A DNA stretch of 64,000 nucleotides from Xiheicaenibacterium sp046351325 (GCA_046351325.1 JAXLYR010000005.1:310001-374000), one strand, 5' to 3'. Positions 37,048 through 45,867 are shown, counted from the first letter of the stretch. Notes: generated by a model not told the origin, from the letters alone. A program made the numbers and translations.

Positions 37048-38132
37048 AGCGCGCGCGAGTCGCTGGCGTGGTTGCCTCGGTGGCGTGTCTCTTCTCCGGT
37101 TGTTTCCTCCCGTCGTTCGAGAAGACGACCGAGCAGACGCCCGTGTGCGAGAGCGCGACCTTCGAGGCGATCGGCGGGCCGACCTCCGGACCGAACGACG
37201 TGACCGATCTGTTCTTCGCGGTCCGAACCTACGATTTCGGCGAGTCCGACCTCGCGAATCGACCGGGCTTCGATCTCGATCGCATCTGCACGTGCTGCGA
37301 CGGCTGCGAAGAGACGCCCGCGTGCAAGACGCCAGCAGGCGGCGACGAGCTCGTGTGCGACGCGGTCGACGACGTGGCGAACGCGGGCCGCGACAACAAC
37401 TTCGCGAAGCTCCTTTCGGACCTCGACTCGGCGACACGCGAGCGGATCGTGAGCTCGGCCGCGCTCGGGCTCGCGGCCTCGTCGGGCAGCTCGACGCTCC
37501 TCGTGCGCGTCTCCAACTACAACGGCCAGCCGGACGACGACAGCGTTCGCCTGGCGATTTACACGTCGGACGGCACGAACGGCATCGCGCCGACATGGAG
37601 CGGGACGGACCTCTGGTCGGTGCGCGCGGACTCGATCAACGCGACGATCGACGAGCCTGTCTTCGTCGTCGACAACGCGTACGTGTCCAAGGGAACGCTC
37701 GTCGGCGTGTTCGGCGCGGGCTCCGGCTCGCTGGCGCTGATCACGCCGAACGGCTTCACGATCCGCTTCGGGTACGCGATCCTGCAAGCACAGCTCGAGT
37801 CGTCGAACGGTGGCTTTCGCCTCGCGGACGGGGTCATCGGCGGCATGTGGCCAGTCAGCGCCATCTTCCCCGCGCTCTCGGAGATCGCGGTCAACTCGGT
37901 CGCGACGTTCTGCTCCGACGATCCGGTCTATACGAACACGCTGAAGCCGCTCCTCTGCTCGCTCCCCGACAGCATCGCGACCGCCGCGCCGGCCGTCGTC
38001 TGCGACGCGATCTCCGTCGGGCTCGCGTTCACCGCGGAGCCCATCCTCACGCCGATCACGATCGCGCCGAAGCCTGCGGACGCTCCCGCGTGCGCAGCCG
38101 ATCCGGCTACGGACTCCTGCGGGGGATCGTGA
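37044..38132 (+). CDS. Secreted lipoprotein, Cys-containing
   Basis: The ATG at 37044 overlaps the upstream stop (ATGA), so the two genes are translationally coupled. The 362-residue product begins with a lipoprotein signal (VVASVACLFSGCFLPS). It contains several Cys (CTCCDGC, CKTP) near 85-100 and a beta-rich, Ser/Asp-rich middle. No known domain is recognisable. The repeated FGAGSG, SSNGGF and DGVIGG elements suggest a secreted beta-structure. It likely works with the PEGA protein in the outer membrane or periplasm. The convergent DUF2169 gene overlaps its 3' end by 26 bp. Confidence 0.8.
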   Translation: MKRARVAGVVASVACLFSGCFLPSFEKTTEQTPVCESATFEAIGGPTSGPNDVTDLFFAVRTYDFGESDLANRPGFDLDRICTCCDGCEETPACKTPAGGDELVCDAVDDVANAGRDNNFAKLLSDLDSATRERIVSSAALGLAASSGSSTLLVRVSNYNGQPDDDSVRLAIYTSDGTNGIAPTWSGTDLWSVRADSINATIDEPVFVVDNAYVSKGTLVGVFGAGSGSLALITPNGFTIRFGYAILQAQLESSNGGFRLADGVIGGMWPVSAIFPALSEIAVNSVATFCSDDPVYTNTLKPLLCSLPDSIATAAPAVVCDAISVGLAFTAEPILTPITIAPKPADAPACAADPATDSCGGS

Positions 38133-40320
38133 CGGTGGGGCGGTCACCGCCCTCGTCGCTCGAAGGCTCTTCGCGTCGATTGGGTCGCAGCACCTGCGTC
38201 GTGATGAAGGACTCGGCTTCTTCGATGGCTGCGGCCAGCGGCCCCATCGGCTGAGTCGTCGAGCGATCGGTGTCGGTGCCGCCGCCCAGAGGAGAGGACA
38301 TCCGATCCTTCACCGTGATGAGCCTGAACTCGGGGTCGGTGTGGAGGCGCTCCTCCGCGCGCTGCATGATGCTCGCGTCGTAGCGCGGACGATGAACCCC
38401 GAGCCGCGCGAGAGCGTCGCGGATGGCGTCGATCGGCGGTCGCCGCGCGGGGTCGGCCGCGAGCGGCGGGTCGAGCGCAACGCGGATCGCCATCGGCGCT
38501 TGCGGCGAGACCGCGAGCCCACGACCTGCGATGCGAGGCCCGAGGAAACCCATCGCGCGCACGCACGTCGCGACCGCGGAGAACACATCCGCCGAGCCGT
38601 CGATCATCGACCACTGATTTCGCAGGGTCTCGGGGCTCGCGGTGCTCGGGTCGAGATGAACCGGGTCGAGCGGCGGCTCACCATTTCCACGCGACCGGAG
38701 CAAAGCGAAGCCGACGATGAGCGCAGGCAGCGCAGCGGGCGTCGCGCCCTCGTTCGGACCGGCCGCCGGGATCACGACCCCGCGAGCCCCCAAACCACCG
38801 AGGACGAGCCCCGAAGCGTGCAGCGTCGAGAGCGCGTCGAGGACTGCGTCGAGCACGGCGAGCGCTTTCGCGGTGGGGAGGAAGCCGTCCTGCTTCGCGA
38901 TGGTCGCGAGGTCGCGTCCCTCGGCGAGGGCGTCGACGACGTAGAACCCGCGATTCGGCTCGTCACCGGCGTCGAGGATGGGCGCGAGCACCGGATGATG
39001 GATGCGACGCCGCAGCGAGATCTCGTGCTGCATGCGCGTGCGCGCCGCTGCGTCGGTCGCGAACCACAGCGTCCCGCGCATGTTGCCCGAGCCGTGCGTC
39101 CCGAGCGCGCTCGCGTGCTCGACCTCGTAGCCGACGCGATCTTTGAAATCGGCGACCTCGCGGAGCACGCGCCAGTGACCGATCGCGCGCCCGATGATGT
39201 CGCGATCTCCGAAGCGGCTCTTGCTTGAGCGGAGCGCCGCCGGACGCGCTTGGCCAGGGTTCGACGGCGGCGGTGCAGGCGCAGATCCGCCGTGAATCCC
39301 AGGCTGCGAAGCGCGCGGCTGCGAGCTCTGCGGCAAGAGCGAAGGGTGCCCCGAGATGGCCCCGAAGCGCGGCGAGACGACCTCACCGACGCGAGCGTCC
39401 GCGAGGGTGCGCTCCAGATCCGCGAGCGGCGGGAGCGTGGGCCCGTCCTTCAGTCCGACGACGCAATCAGGCAGCTCACCGCTGCTCCCGATCCCGACCT
39501 CGCCGCGATGCACGAGCTCGATCGTCCCCGACACGGAGTCGTAGTGGATCGTGTCGAGTCGCAGCGGCAATCGCGTGGCGCCTGCCATGCCCCGCGCGGC
39601 CGACAGGAGGAGCACGAAGGGCGAGGCCTGCGGCAACCGCAGCGAGACCGACCCCCCGCGCGGCGTGAGCGATCGCAGACCGAGGACGGTGCCCGGCCCC
39701 AACACCTCGTTCGTGCGCTGATCGAGCGGCGCCGCCTGAAAAGACTGGCCCCGCTCCTGTGGCTCGAGATCCACCCAGCCCGCGCTCCATCGCGCTTCGA
39801 TCTCGTCACGCGGGCCGCTGATCTCGGGGCGACACGCGGGTTGCGGACCCAACGACGCCGCGATGTTGGAGCCCGCGCCCTCCTGAAACACCGTATTGGT
39901 CGAGAGCGGGATCATGCGCGCCGCACGCGAGGACCGCACGCGAACGCGCTTGTGGAGCTGCGCGCCGAGCGCGACCTCGACGGGTGCTTCGACGGCTGGC
40001 TCCGATAAATGAGCGACGCCGACGACGATGATCTCGGGCATGAGCTTGCGCGGGACGAAGTCGTCCGCGCGCGCGCTGGCGTCGCCCGCGTCTCGCGCGC
40101 CCTCGAGGGGGAGCGTCACCGGTTCGAACATGAACACGAGCCGCGGATCGCTCGGACTCCACGGGCGCTCCACGATGCGATAGGCAGTCTTCACGACGAA
40201 CGCCGCTCGCGGCGTCGGATCCCTGAAGGCCACGACACCGACTGGGAACGGCGCAAGAAAGTAGGCTCGCACGGACCTCGCCCATGATGGCCAAGGTCGG
40301 CACCCGTCGTCCACGAACAA
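38107..40320 (-). CDS. DUF2169 - pseudokinase fusion (T6SS-associated)
   Basis: The 737-residue protein joins two modules. Residues ~25-300 match DUF2169, a domain found next to T6SS spike/effector genes: AAFVVKTAYRIVERP near the start, DFVPRKLMPEIIVVGVAHL, MIPLSTNTVFQEGAGSN, and AAPLDQRTNEVLGPGT. A Pro/Ser linker (~310-370) leads to a Hanks-type kinase fold (~375-660) with WRVLREVADFKD in place of a Gly-rich loop, GLGARGVVI where HRDxxxxN should be, and GFALL instead of DFG. Lys and Asp catalytic residues are therefore absent and the domain must be a pseudokinase. The C-terminal tail is acidic and Ser/Thr-rich. The start may be a GTG at 40272. It is divergent from the GH84 gene by at most 13 bp. 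Confidence 0.85.
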   Translation of the reverse strand: MFVDDGCRPWPSWARSVRAYFLAPFPVGVVAFRDPTPRAAFVVKTAYRIVERPWSPSDPRLVFMFEPVTLPLEGARDAGDASARADDFVPRKLMPEIIVVGVAHLSEPAVEAPVEVALGAQLHKRVRVRSSRAARMIPLSTNTVFQEGAGSNIAASLGPQPACRPEISGPRDEIEARWSAGWVDLEPQERGQSFQAAPLDQRTNEVLGPGTVLGLRSLTPRGGSVSLRLPQASPFVLLLSAARGMAGATRLPLRLDTIHYDSVSGTIELVHRGEVGIGSSGELPDCVVGLKDGPTLPPLADLERTLADARVGEVVSPRFGAISGHPSLLPQSSQPRASQPGIHGGSAPAPPPSNPGQARPAALRSSKSRFGDRDIIGRAIGHWRVLREVADFKDRVGYEVEHASALGTHGSGNMRGTLWFATDAAARTRMQHEISLRRRIHHPVLAPILDAGDEPNRGFYVVDALAEGRDLATIAKQDGFLPTAKALAVLDAVLDALSTLHASGLVLGGLGARGVVIPAAGPNEGATPAALPALIVGFALLRSRGNGEPPLDPVHLDPSTASPETLRNQWSMIDGSADVFSAVATCVRAMGFLGPRIAGRGLAVSPQAPMAIRVALDPPLAADPARRPPIDAIRDALARLGVHRPRYDASIMQRAEERLHTDPEFRLITVKDRMSSPLGGGTDTDRSTTQPMGPLAAAIEEAESFITTQVLRPNRREEPSSDEGGDRPTVTIPRRSP

Positions 40321-40333
40321 GCGAACCTCGTCG

Positions 40334-41689
40334 ATGGCTCACGAAGTCCAAGGAATGCACGGCGTCGTGGAGGGCTTCTACGGAAGGCCATGGACGCACG
40401 CGCAGAGGATGAGCCTCGTCAGGTTCGTCGGCGCGATCGGGCTCGATACGTATCTCTTCGGTCCGAAGAACGATCCCTCGCACCGCGGCGCGTTCGCTGA
40501 GCCTCTCTCGTCAGCGACGCTCTCGGAGCTCGCGGAAGTGGTCGAGGTCGCGCGCGCGAGCGGCGTGCGCTTCGTCTACGGCGTGTCGCCCGAGCGCCTC
40601 GTCGGCGGTGGCGACTTGGTGTTTCGCGGCGATCGCACGCGCAAGCATCCCCTCTTTCGAGCCCTGGTCGGCAAGCTCGCGTCGCTCGTGCGACTCGGAA
40701 TCCAGGACTTCGCGCTCTTCTTCGACGACACGTGGCCGACGCTCGCGCCTTGGCTCGCGTCGTTCGCGATCGGTGAGCGCCACGCTCGCCTCGTCGAGGC
40801 GCTCGTCGTCGCGCTCGGTGACGAAGCGGGCGTCGCGCCCACGATGCTCGTAGTGCCCGCGGTCTACTTCGGGACCGCGAGCGGGCTCAGCCGCGGCGCA
40901 CGCCAATATCTGTCGGGGCTGGGCTCGCGAGGCCCCCTCCGCACTGCCTGGACCGGCCCGCGGATCTTCAGCTCCTTCATCTCGGGCGCCGAAATACGAG
41001 CGTTGGCTCGTGAGACGAACCTGTCTCCCTGGGTCTGGAACAATGTGATCGCGAATGACTGGCTCCCGCTCGCGACCGGTGAGCCTCTTCGGATGAGGCC
41101 GCGCGAGCGCCTCTCGTTCGGACCAGTCGACAACCTGGGCACCGATGTCATCGGCGCAGCGAGCGGCATCTTGCTCAATGGTGCTCGCGAAGCCGAGCTG
41201 ACCAAGATTTCCCTCGCGACGCTCGCAGCGTTCGTCCGCGCTCCGTTCGCATATCACCCTTATGCAGCGCACGACGCCGCGATCCGTGCGGTGCTCGGCG
41301 CCGACGCCGCCGAGGACACCTCGATGCTCTTCGAGCTCGTGCAGAATCACCCGATGGTGACGCCGACGGGCGCCGAGGCCTCCACGTTCCGGGACTTCAC
41401 GGCTCGAGCTCGCAGAGGGCACGCGACCGACCTCGAGCGCCTTTTGACGCGGCTCGCGGAGATCGATCGGCGCCTCGCGCAGACGCTCGCACGACACCCC
41501 GCCCTCGAGGAGCTGCGTCCGACGGCGGAGAAGATCGCCAACGCCGCGCGGGCGCTCGGCGCGAGCGCGCGCGGCGACCTTCCATCGGCGCGGACTTGGG
41601 CCAAAGCGGCGATGGCCTCACGGTGGTCGACGGCGCTCGACCCGAGCTTGGCCGACGCGATGCGCGGCCGATTTCCTGGCACTTCGTAG
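40334..41689 (+). CDS. GH84-type beta-N-acetylglucosaminidase / O-GlcNAcase-like protein
   Basis: Family GH84 enzymes remove N-acetylglucosamine from proteins or glycans by substrate-assisted catalysis. The 451-residue product shows the family opening GVVEGFYGRPWTHAQRM (residues ~10-26), YLFGPKNDPSHR, and the catalytic Asp pair in FALFFDDTWP (D131, D132). VWNNVIANDWLP matches the conserved VWDNxxANDY-type segment, followed by GPVDNLGTDVIGAASGILLNG. There is no signal peptide, so it is probably cytoplasmic, and the helical C-terminal ~120 residues may be a partner-binding tail. Bacterial GH84 members include human OGA homologues. It is divergent from the DUF2169 fusion gene; substrate not assigned. 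Confidence 0.9.
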   Translation: MAHEVQGMHGVVEGFYGRPWTHAQRMSLVRFVGAIGLDTYLFGPKNDPSHRGAFAEPLSSATLSELAEVVEVARASGVRFVYGVSPERLVGGGDLVFRGDRTRKHPLFRALVGKLASLVRLGIQDFALFFDDTWPTLAPWLASFAIGERHARLVEALVVALGDEAGVAPTMLVVPAVYFGTASGLSRGARQYLSGLGSRGPLRTAWTGPRIFSSFISGAEIRALARETNLSPWVWNNVIANDWLPLATGEPLRMRPRERLSFGPVDNLGTDVIGAASGILLNGAREAELTKISLATLAAFVRAPFAYHPYAAHDAAIRAVLGADAAEDTSMLFELVQNHPMVTPTGAEASTFRDFTARARRGHATDLERLLTRLAEIDRRLAQTLARHPALEELRPTAEKIANAARALGASARGDLPSARTWAKAAMASRWSTALDPSLADAMRGRFPGTS

Positions 41690-41743
41690 TCGCGTCGCTG
41701 TCCGCTAATCTGCGCTCGAAGCGCTCAGCGCCAAGAACCCACC

Positions 41744-42193
41744 ATGGCCCAAACCTCGACCCTCGCACTCGGCAGCATCACCCTGCTCCTCTTCGTCGCT
41801 TCGGCATGCGGCCCCTCCAAAGGCGCTGACGAGCCCCACAACGGCACCGCGAGCGCGAGCTCCGACACGAGCTCGACGCCGAGCTCGACATCGAGCACCA
41901 CATCCTCCGGGGGTGGCTCCTCGTCGTCGCTGACGCCGTCGCAGCGCGTGGCTCAGGGCAACGCCGACAACGGCAAGAAGCTCTTCGAGTCGGAGCACTG
42001 CACCAACTGCCACGGCACCCGCGAGAAGCCGCCGCAGAAGTACCCGAACCTCTTCAAGCTCTCGTGGGACGACAGCCGCCTCGAAGAGGGCTTCACCATC
42101 GTCAAACAAGGCAAACAGCCGATGCCCGATTACGGCGATAAGCTCGACGACAGCCAAATCGCCGACATCCTGGCCTTCGTTACTGGCAAATAG
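41744..42193 (+). CDS. Class I c-type cytochrome lipoprotein
   Basis: The 149-residue protein has a lipoprotein signal (LLLFVASACGPS), a Ser/Thr-rich linker (~25-65), then a compact cytochrome c fold: heme-binding C86-T-N-C89-H90, an axial Met127 in QPMPDYG, and the C-terminal helix LDDSQIADILAFVTG. It is a membrane-anchored electron carrier in the periplasm, most likely feeding a terminal oxidase or reductase encoded elsewhere. It stands alone, with 55 bp to the upstream GH84 gene. Confidence 0.93.
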   Translation: MAQTSTLALGSITLLLFVASACGPSKGADEPHNGTASASSDTSSTPSSTSSTTSSGGGSSSSLTPSQRVAQGNADNGKKLFESEHCTNCHGTREKPPQKYPNLFKLSWDDSRLEEGFTIVKQGKQPMPDYGDKLDDSQIADILAFVTGK

Positions 42194-42205
42194 CGACTGC
42201 CGCGC

Positions 42206-43132
42206 TCACTGCTGCTGGAGCAGGCAATTGACGTAGGCCGAGCACTGCGCGTCTTGCTGGCACTCTGCCCCGAAGGCGCCGTCCTGCACGCATTGATCGC
42301 CGTTGTTCGCGACGTCGATGACGCACTGGCCACAGACCCCGTCGAGGCTCGGCATCGCGCAGGCGCCCGAGTTCGCACATTGGGCCGCACACGGAGACTG
42401 CGGACTGCAGCCGCACGAATGGACGATCGCCGCGATGAGGACGTCGTACCCGCCGGGATACATCTCTTCGCACGTGCCTGCGACGCAGTCGGTGACGCAC
42501 TGCCAAGTCCCGTCAGGGCCGCACTGCGCCTGAGTCGTGCAGTTCGGGTCCGGATCTTCGGGGCAGGGAATGGGAGGCCCGCAGTCGTTCGAGCACTCGA
42601 CGACGCACGTCCAATTGCCGGTGTTGTCGCAGACGACCGAAGTCCAGCAGTTCGGATCAGGTGGAGCGTCGCAGACTGGCGGGTCGGACGCACAGCCCTG
42701 GCAAATCAGGTCCCCGCAAGTCCATTGACCATCTTGGCAAATCGGGCCGTTCCAATAACAGCCCATCGGGGGAGCCTCGCAGTCGATGGGCGGGGCGTCG
42801 ACACACGAGCAATCCTGCACGCACTGCCAACCAGCGTCCGTGCACTCGACCGATGTGATGCAACCGGAGTCCCCAGGCTCGGCCCCACACGCGGGCGGCG
42901 GGTCATCGCAGCTGATCGGACAGGCCAGCTCGGTGCAAGACACGCTGCCGTCGGACTCGCACGTGCAAGTGTTGCAGTCGTCCCCCGCGGGGAAAGACTC
43001 GCCGACCGAATGGGTTTCACCTTGGTAAAGGCAATCACCCGACACGATCACTGTCGATCCGCAGGCCGCGCTCCCGATCGCGAACACAGGCAGCAGCACC
43101 CCAAGACCCAAGCTCTGCTTCAGCACGCGCAT
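42206..43132 (-). CDS. Cys-rich repeat lipoprotein (VWC-like)
   Basis: From the ATG at 43132, preceded by GAGGGA, the product has 308 residues. It carries a lipoprotein signal (LLPVFAIGSAACGS), a VWC-like opening (GDCLYQGETHSVGESFPAGD followed by CNTCTCESDGSVSC), and then a chain of related segments of the form C-x-x-P-x-D-P-x-C...VC-x-x-x-G-x-W-x-C. Roughly forty Cys give a dense disulfide network. The C-terminal part (CSAYVNCLLQQQ) resembles a family found in many myxobacterial surface lipoproteins. It is divergent from the esterase gene. A perfect palindrome lies just upstream of the ribosome binding site (43146-43157). Function unknown. Confidence 0.85.
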   Translation of the reverse strand: MRVLKQSLGLGVLLPVFAIGSAACGSTVIVSGDCLYQGETHSVGESFPAGDDCNTCTCESDGSVSCTELACPISCDDPPPACGAEPGDSGCITSVECTDAGWQCVQDCSCVDAPPIDCEAPPMGCYWNGPICQDGQWTCGDLICQGCASDPPVCDAPPDPNCWTSVVCDNTGNWTCVVECSNDCGPPIPCPEDPDPNCTTQAQCGPDGTWQCVTDCVAGTCEEMYPGGYDVLIAAIVHSCGCSPQSPCAAQCANSGACAMPSLDGVCGQCVIDVANNGDQCVQDGAFGAECQQDAQCSAYVNCLLQQQ

Positions 43133-43145
43133 GTCGATTCCCTCG

Positions 43146-43157
43146 TGTGGCGCCACA
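43146..43157. promoter_or_regulatory. Palindrome TGTGGCGCCACA upstream of the Cys-rich lipoprotein
   Basis: A perfect 12-bp palindrome lies 14-25 bp ahead of the start codon at 43132, immediately upstream of the GAGGGA ribosome binding site, in the 142-bp divergent gap shared with the esterase gene. It could be an operator or an RNA hairpin that affects initiation; no regulator gene is adjacent. Confidence 0.35.
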
Positions 43158-43274
43158 AGCACAAGGCGTACCCCATCGCGGGCTGCCCCGGCCGCATCAT
43201 TGTCGACCGTGTTATCCGGTACGAGAAGCTCAAACCTCACGCGCCCCCCGTGCTGCGCGCATCGAAATCGTGAC

Positions 43275-45197
43275 ATGTTGCTCGCCACTGTGGCTCAGAC
43301 CGGCGCATGCAACAGGGCTCGACACGCGCGTTCAGATCACCCCGTCCAACGGCGCAGTCTCATCGGCCTATTCGGAATAGGCCTTATCGGATTAGCGGGC
43401 TGTGGTGACGACGCGGGCTCTTCGGCGGGCGGCGCTGGAGCTGCGGCCGGAGCCGGTGGGGTCGCTGGCGGCTCGTCTGCGACGGTCGGAGGCGCGGGCG
43501 GGTCCGGGGGCGCCGTAACGTGCGACACCCTGGTTTGCGACGCGGGATCGTTTTGCATCGACGGCGCGTGCGTGAGCTGCGACGCGCCGACGGGCTCGCT
43601 CTCGAACCAGACGCTCCCGCTCGGGGACGGCGTCAGCGATCGCTATTACTTTCTCTACGTCCCGCCGACCTACGATTGCTCGGCACCGACTCCACTCCTC
43701 GTCGACTTTCACGGGACAGCTGGCGGCACGACCCCCGAAGAGGCCTATCAACTCGACGCGCTCGTTGCGCTGGCGGACGCAGAGAACGCGATCGTCGTCC
43801 GGCCCCGCTCGCGCTCGAGCGAAGAGGGCGGGCTCGGGCAGATCTACCGATGGGACCAAAACCCCGGTGACGTCCCGCGCAATATCGAGTTTACGAAGCG
43901 CCTAGTCGCGGACCTACGCCACAAATACCATATCGACCCGGCGCGGACCTACGCCTCGGGGTTCTCCTCGGGCAGCAACATGGCCGCTCAATTCCTGGAC
44001 AAGGACGAGATCGGTCTCTTCAAGGGGATCGCCCCGATCGCCGGCGGGACGTTCTCGACCTCGGTCGCGTCTCTCCCGTTCCTCTCGGGTCCGGACGCGC
44101 CCCGGGTCTATTTGGCAACAGGCTATCGGGATTATCTCCTGCCTGCTCGTCGAGAGCTCGAGTCCGATCTCGTCGCGCGCGGGCTCGCGCCGGAGCGGCT
44201 CTGGGTCCGCGAATACGACACGGGACACGACCTCTACGAGTGGCATTTCCCGGAGCTCTTCAGCTTCCTCGATCGGGGCGAGCGGACTGGGGACGAGCCC
44301 ATCGGCGCTGACTTCACGATTGAGACTCCGCCGACGACGGCGAGCCTGCTCGCTGCGGCGAAGCTCGCGAACGGAGAGCTCCTCGTGACCACCGCGGATG
44401 GCAGCATCCTGCGTCGAGCCCAGTCGGGGACTTGGAGTTCGGCGTCGGGGCCGCTCGCCGAGCCGATCGCGTGGACAGGGGTGTGCGCGTCGCCGCTCGG
44501 TGGTGTCTTCGCCGTCGGCGAGGGAGCCTTTCTGCGATCCGTCGACGGCACGACGTGGGCGCCGCCCGCGACTTTGCCGGAGCTCGGGATGGTCGCGTTC
44601 GGGGCCACGATGGCGAACGGCGTGGCCTGTGGGCCGGACGGCTCGATCGTCCTATCGGGTTATTGGTCCTCGCTCCGCAGCGACGATCAGGGCGCCACGT
44701 TCGAAGACGTCGTCGCGGACGCCGGCGGCTACGAGGCTCAAATCGCTGCGCTGGCTGCGTCGAACGACGGCCACCTGATCGCGGCCGGCTATTACGATTT
44801 CCTCGGCGGCGGGCTCATGGCGTCCGGCAATATCTCCGTCGCCGGGAACGGCGCTACCGCCGAGTGGTGGAACGACGTGGTCTTTGCCTCGGATGGAATC
44901 GCGTTTGCGGTCGGCGACCGCGGCGCCCTCGCGCGCTCCGACGACGCCGGCGCGACCTGGGTCGCGCTCGACAGCGGCACGACCGAGGACCTCTATGCCG
45001 TAGACGCCCTCGGGCCGAACACCGTTGTCGCGGGGGGCCGTCGTGGAGCGATCGTCGTCTCGCTCGACGGCTCGACCTTCGCCCCGCAGTCTCTCGGGGC
45101 CGATCGCTTCATCGGAGCGGTGGTGTTGCTCGACGCGAATACGGCGCTCGTGCTCGGCGAGCGTGGGCTCGCGGCGCGCCTGACCCTCGCTCAGTAA
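43275..45197 (+). CDS. Lipoprotein: alpha/beta-hydrolase esterase with C-terminal beta-propeller
   Basis: From the ATG at 43275 the product has 640 residues with a signal ending GIGLIGLAGCGDD and a Gly/Ala-rich linker, then a Cys pair region (CDTLVCDAGSFCIDGACVSC, about 80-100). The esterase domain (~110-360) resembles the LpqC/feruloyl-esterase type: LLVDFHGTAGG is the oxyanion loop, GFSSGSNM holds the nucleophile Ser (GxSxG), and YDTGHDLYEWHFP supplies the His. The rest is a six- to seven-bladed propeller of BNR/YCF48-like repeats (LRSVDGTTWAPP, ARSDDAGATWVAL). Polyester- or ester-bond hydrolysis at the cell surface is likely. The alternative is a dead hydrolase used for binding. Confidence 0.88.
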   Translation: MLLATVAQTGACNRARHARSDHPVQRRSLIGLFGIGLIGLAGCGDDAGSSAGGAGAAAGAGGVAGGSSATVGGAGGSGGAVTCDTLVCDAGSFCIDGACVSCDAPTGSLSNQTLPLGDGVSDRYYFLYVPPTYDCSAPTPLLVDFHGTAGGTTPEEAYQLDALVALADAENAIVVRPRSRSSEEGGLGQIYRWDQNPGDVPRNIEFTKRLVADLRHKYHIDPARTYASGFSSGSNMAAQFLDKDEIGLFKGIAPIAGGTFSTSVASLPFLSGPDAPRVYLATGYRDYLLPARRELESDLVARGLAPERLWVREYDTGHDLYEWHFPELFSFLDRGERTGDEPIGADFTIETPPTTASLLAAAKLANGELLVTTADGSILRRAQSGTWSSASGPLAEPIAWTGVCASPLGGVFAVGEGAFLRSVDGTTWAPPATLPELGMVAFGATMANGVACGPDGSIVLSGYWSSLRSDDQGATFEDVVADAGGYEAQIAALAASNDGHLIAAGYYDFLGGGLMASGNISVAGNGATAEWWNDVVFASDGIAFAVGDRGALARSDDAGATWVALDSGTTEDLYAVDALGPNTVVAGGRRGAIVVSLDGSTFAPQSLGADRFIGAVVLLDANTALVLGERGLAARLTLAQ

Positions 45198-45857
45198 TCA
45201 GATCCCGTGTTTCGTCTTCAGGGTCTCTTGGGTCTTCTCGTCCGCGAAGCCCGTAGGCTCGAGGCCAAACGCCTTTTGAAAGCCCATGATGGCCGCGCGT
45301 TGGACCTCGGGGTCGGCGAACACGAAGGGGTCGCCCTTCTTCGGCGCGGTAGGCCCATATCCCAAATGCGTGAGGCGCTGGCAGACCCCCGATTGAAGAT
45401 CGTTCGGGTCGAGGTGCCCGGGCCAGACCTCGTGTTCGACGTTCCGCTTGGGGAACGAGATGGTGAAATGCTCGAGGAAGAGCGGGACCGCGATCTTCAG
45501 CGTGCCCGTCGCGTCGAGCGTGCCCTCGATCGGGTCCTCACCGATGCCGGTGATCTTGTATTCCTCCGCGGCGAGGGGAAAAGCCTCGCTCGAGAACGCG
45601 ATGCTCACCTCGACCTCGGGGACCTTCGCCTTGAATTTGTTCGAAGTCTTCGGGTTGAGTTGGAGTGTTGGCGGCGGCGCCGGCGGCAGCTGCAGGATGT
45701 CGCCCGGGGCCAGGATATCCGGGTCACGAGCCTCTTTCAGCTTCTGGTTCTTGCCGTGATCCCAAATCTTGTTCGGCTCGAGTCCGCGCGCCACCGCGAC
45801 GCGAAGCAGCGTATCGCCTTGACGAACCACATAGGGCTTGGTGTCGCTGTCGCTCAT
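45198..45857 (-). CDS. LysM - TTR-like - PG-binding protein of T6SS island 3
   Basis: The ATG at 45857, six bases after AAGGGG, gives 219 residues. A LysM domain comes first (about 9-56, YVVRQGDTLLRVAVARGLEPNKIW...LAPGDILQLP), then a TTR-like beta domain (about 70-140, EGTLDATGTLKIAVPLFLEHFTISFP), then a PG-binding-1 domain (about 150-215, CQRLTHLGYG...AIMGFQKAFGLEPTGFADEKTQETL). The same TTR + PG-binding pair is fused to the C-terminus of VgrG1, so this looks like a stand-alone version of that loading or wall-binding module. It follows the HEXXH cargo gene, whose TAA overlaps the AAGGGG site, and probably accompanies it. Confidence 0.85.
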   Translation of the reverse strand: MSDSDTKPYVVRQGDTLLRVAVARGLEPNKIWDHGKNQKLKEARDPDILAPGDILQLPPAPPPTLQLNPKTSNKFKAKVPEVEVSIAFSSEAFPLAAEEYKITGIGEDPIEGTLDATGTLKIAVPLFLEHFTISFPKRNVEHEVWPGHLDPNDLQSGVCQRLTHLGYGPTAPKKGDPFVFADPEVQRAAIMGFQKAFGLEPTGFADEKTQETLKTKHGI

Positions 45858-45867
45858 CGTCATCCCC

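Noticed and set aside
38341..39228. 295-codon plus-strand frame opposite the DUF2169 fusion
   Set aside because: Arg-rich shadow of the fusion gene.
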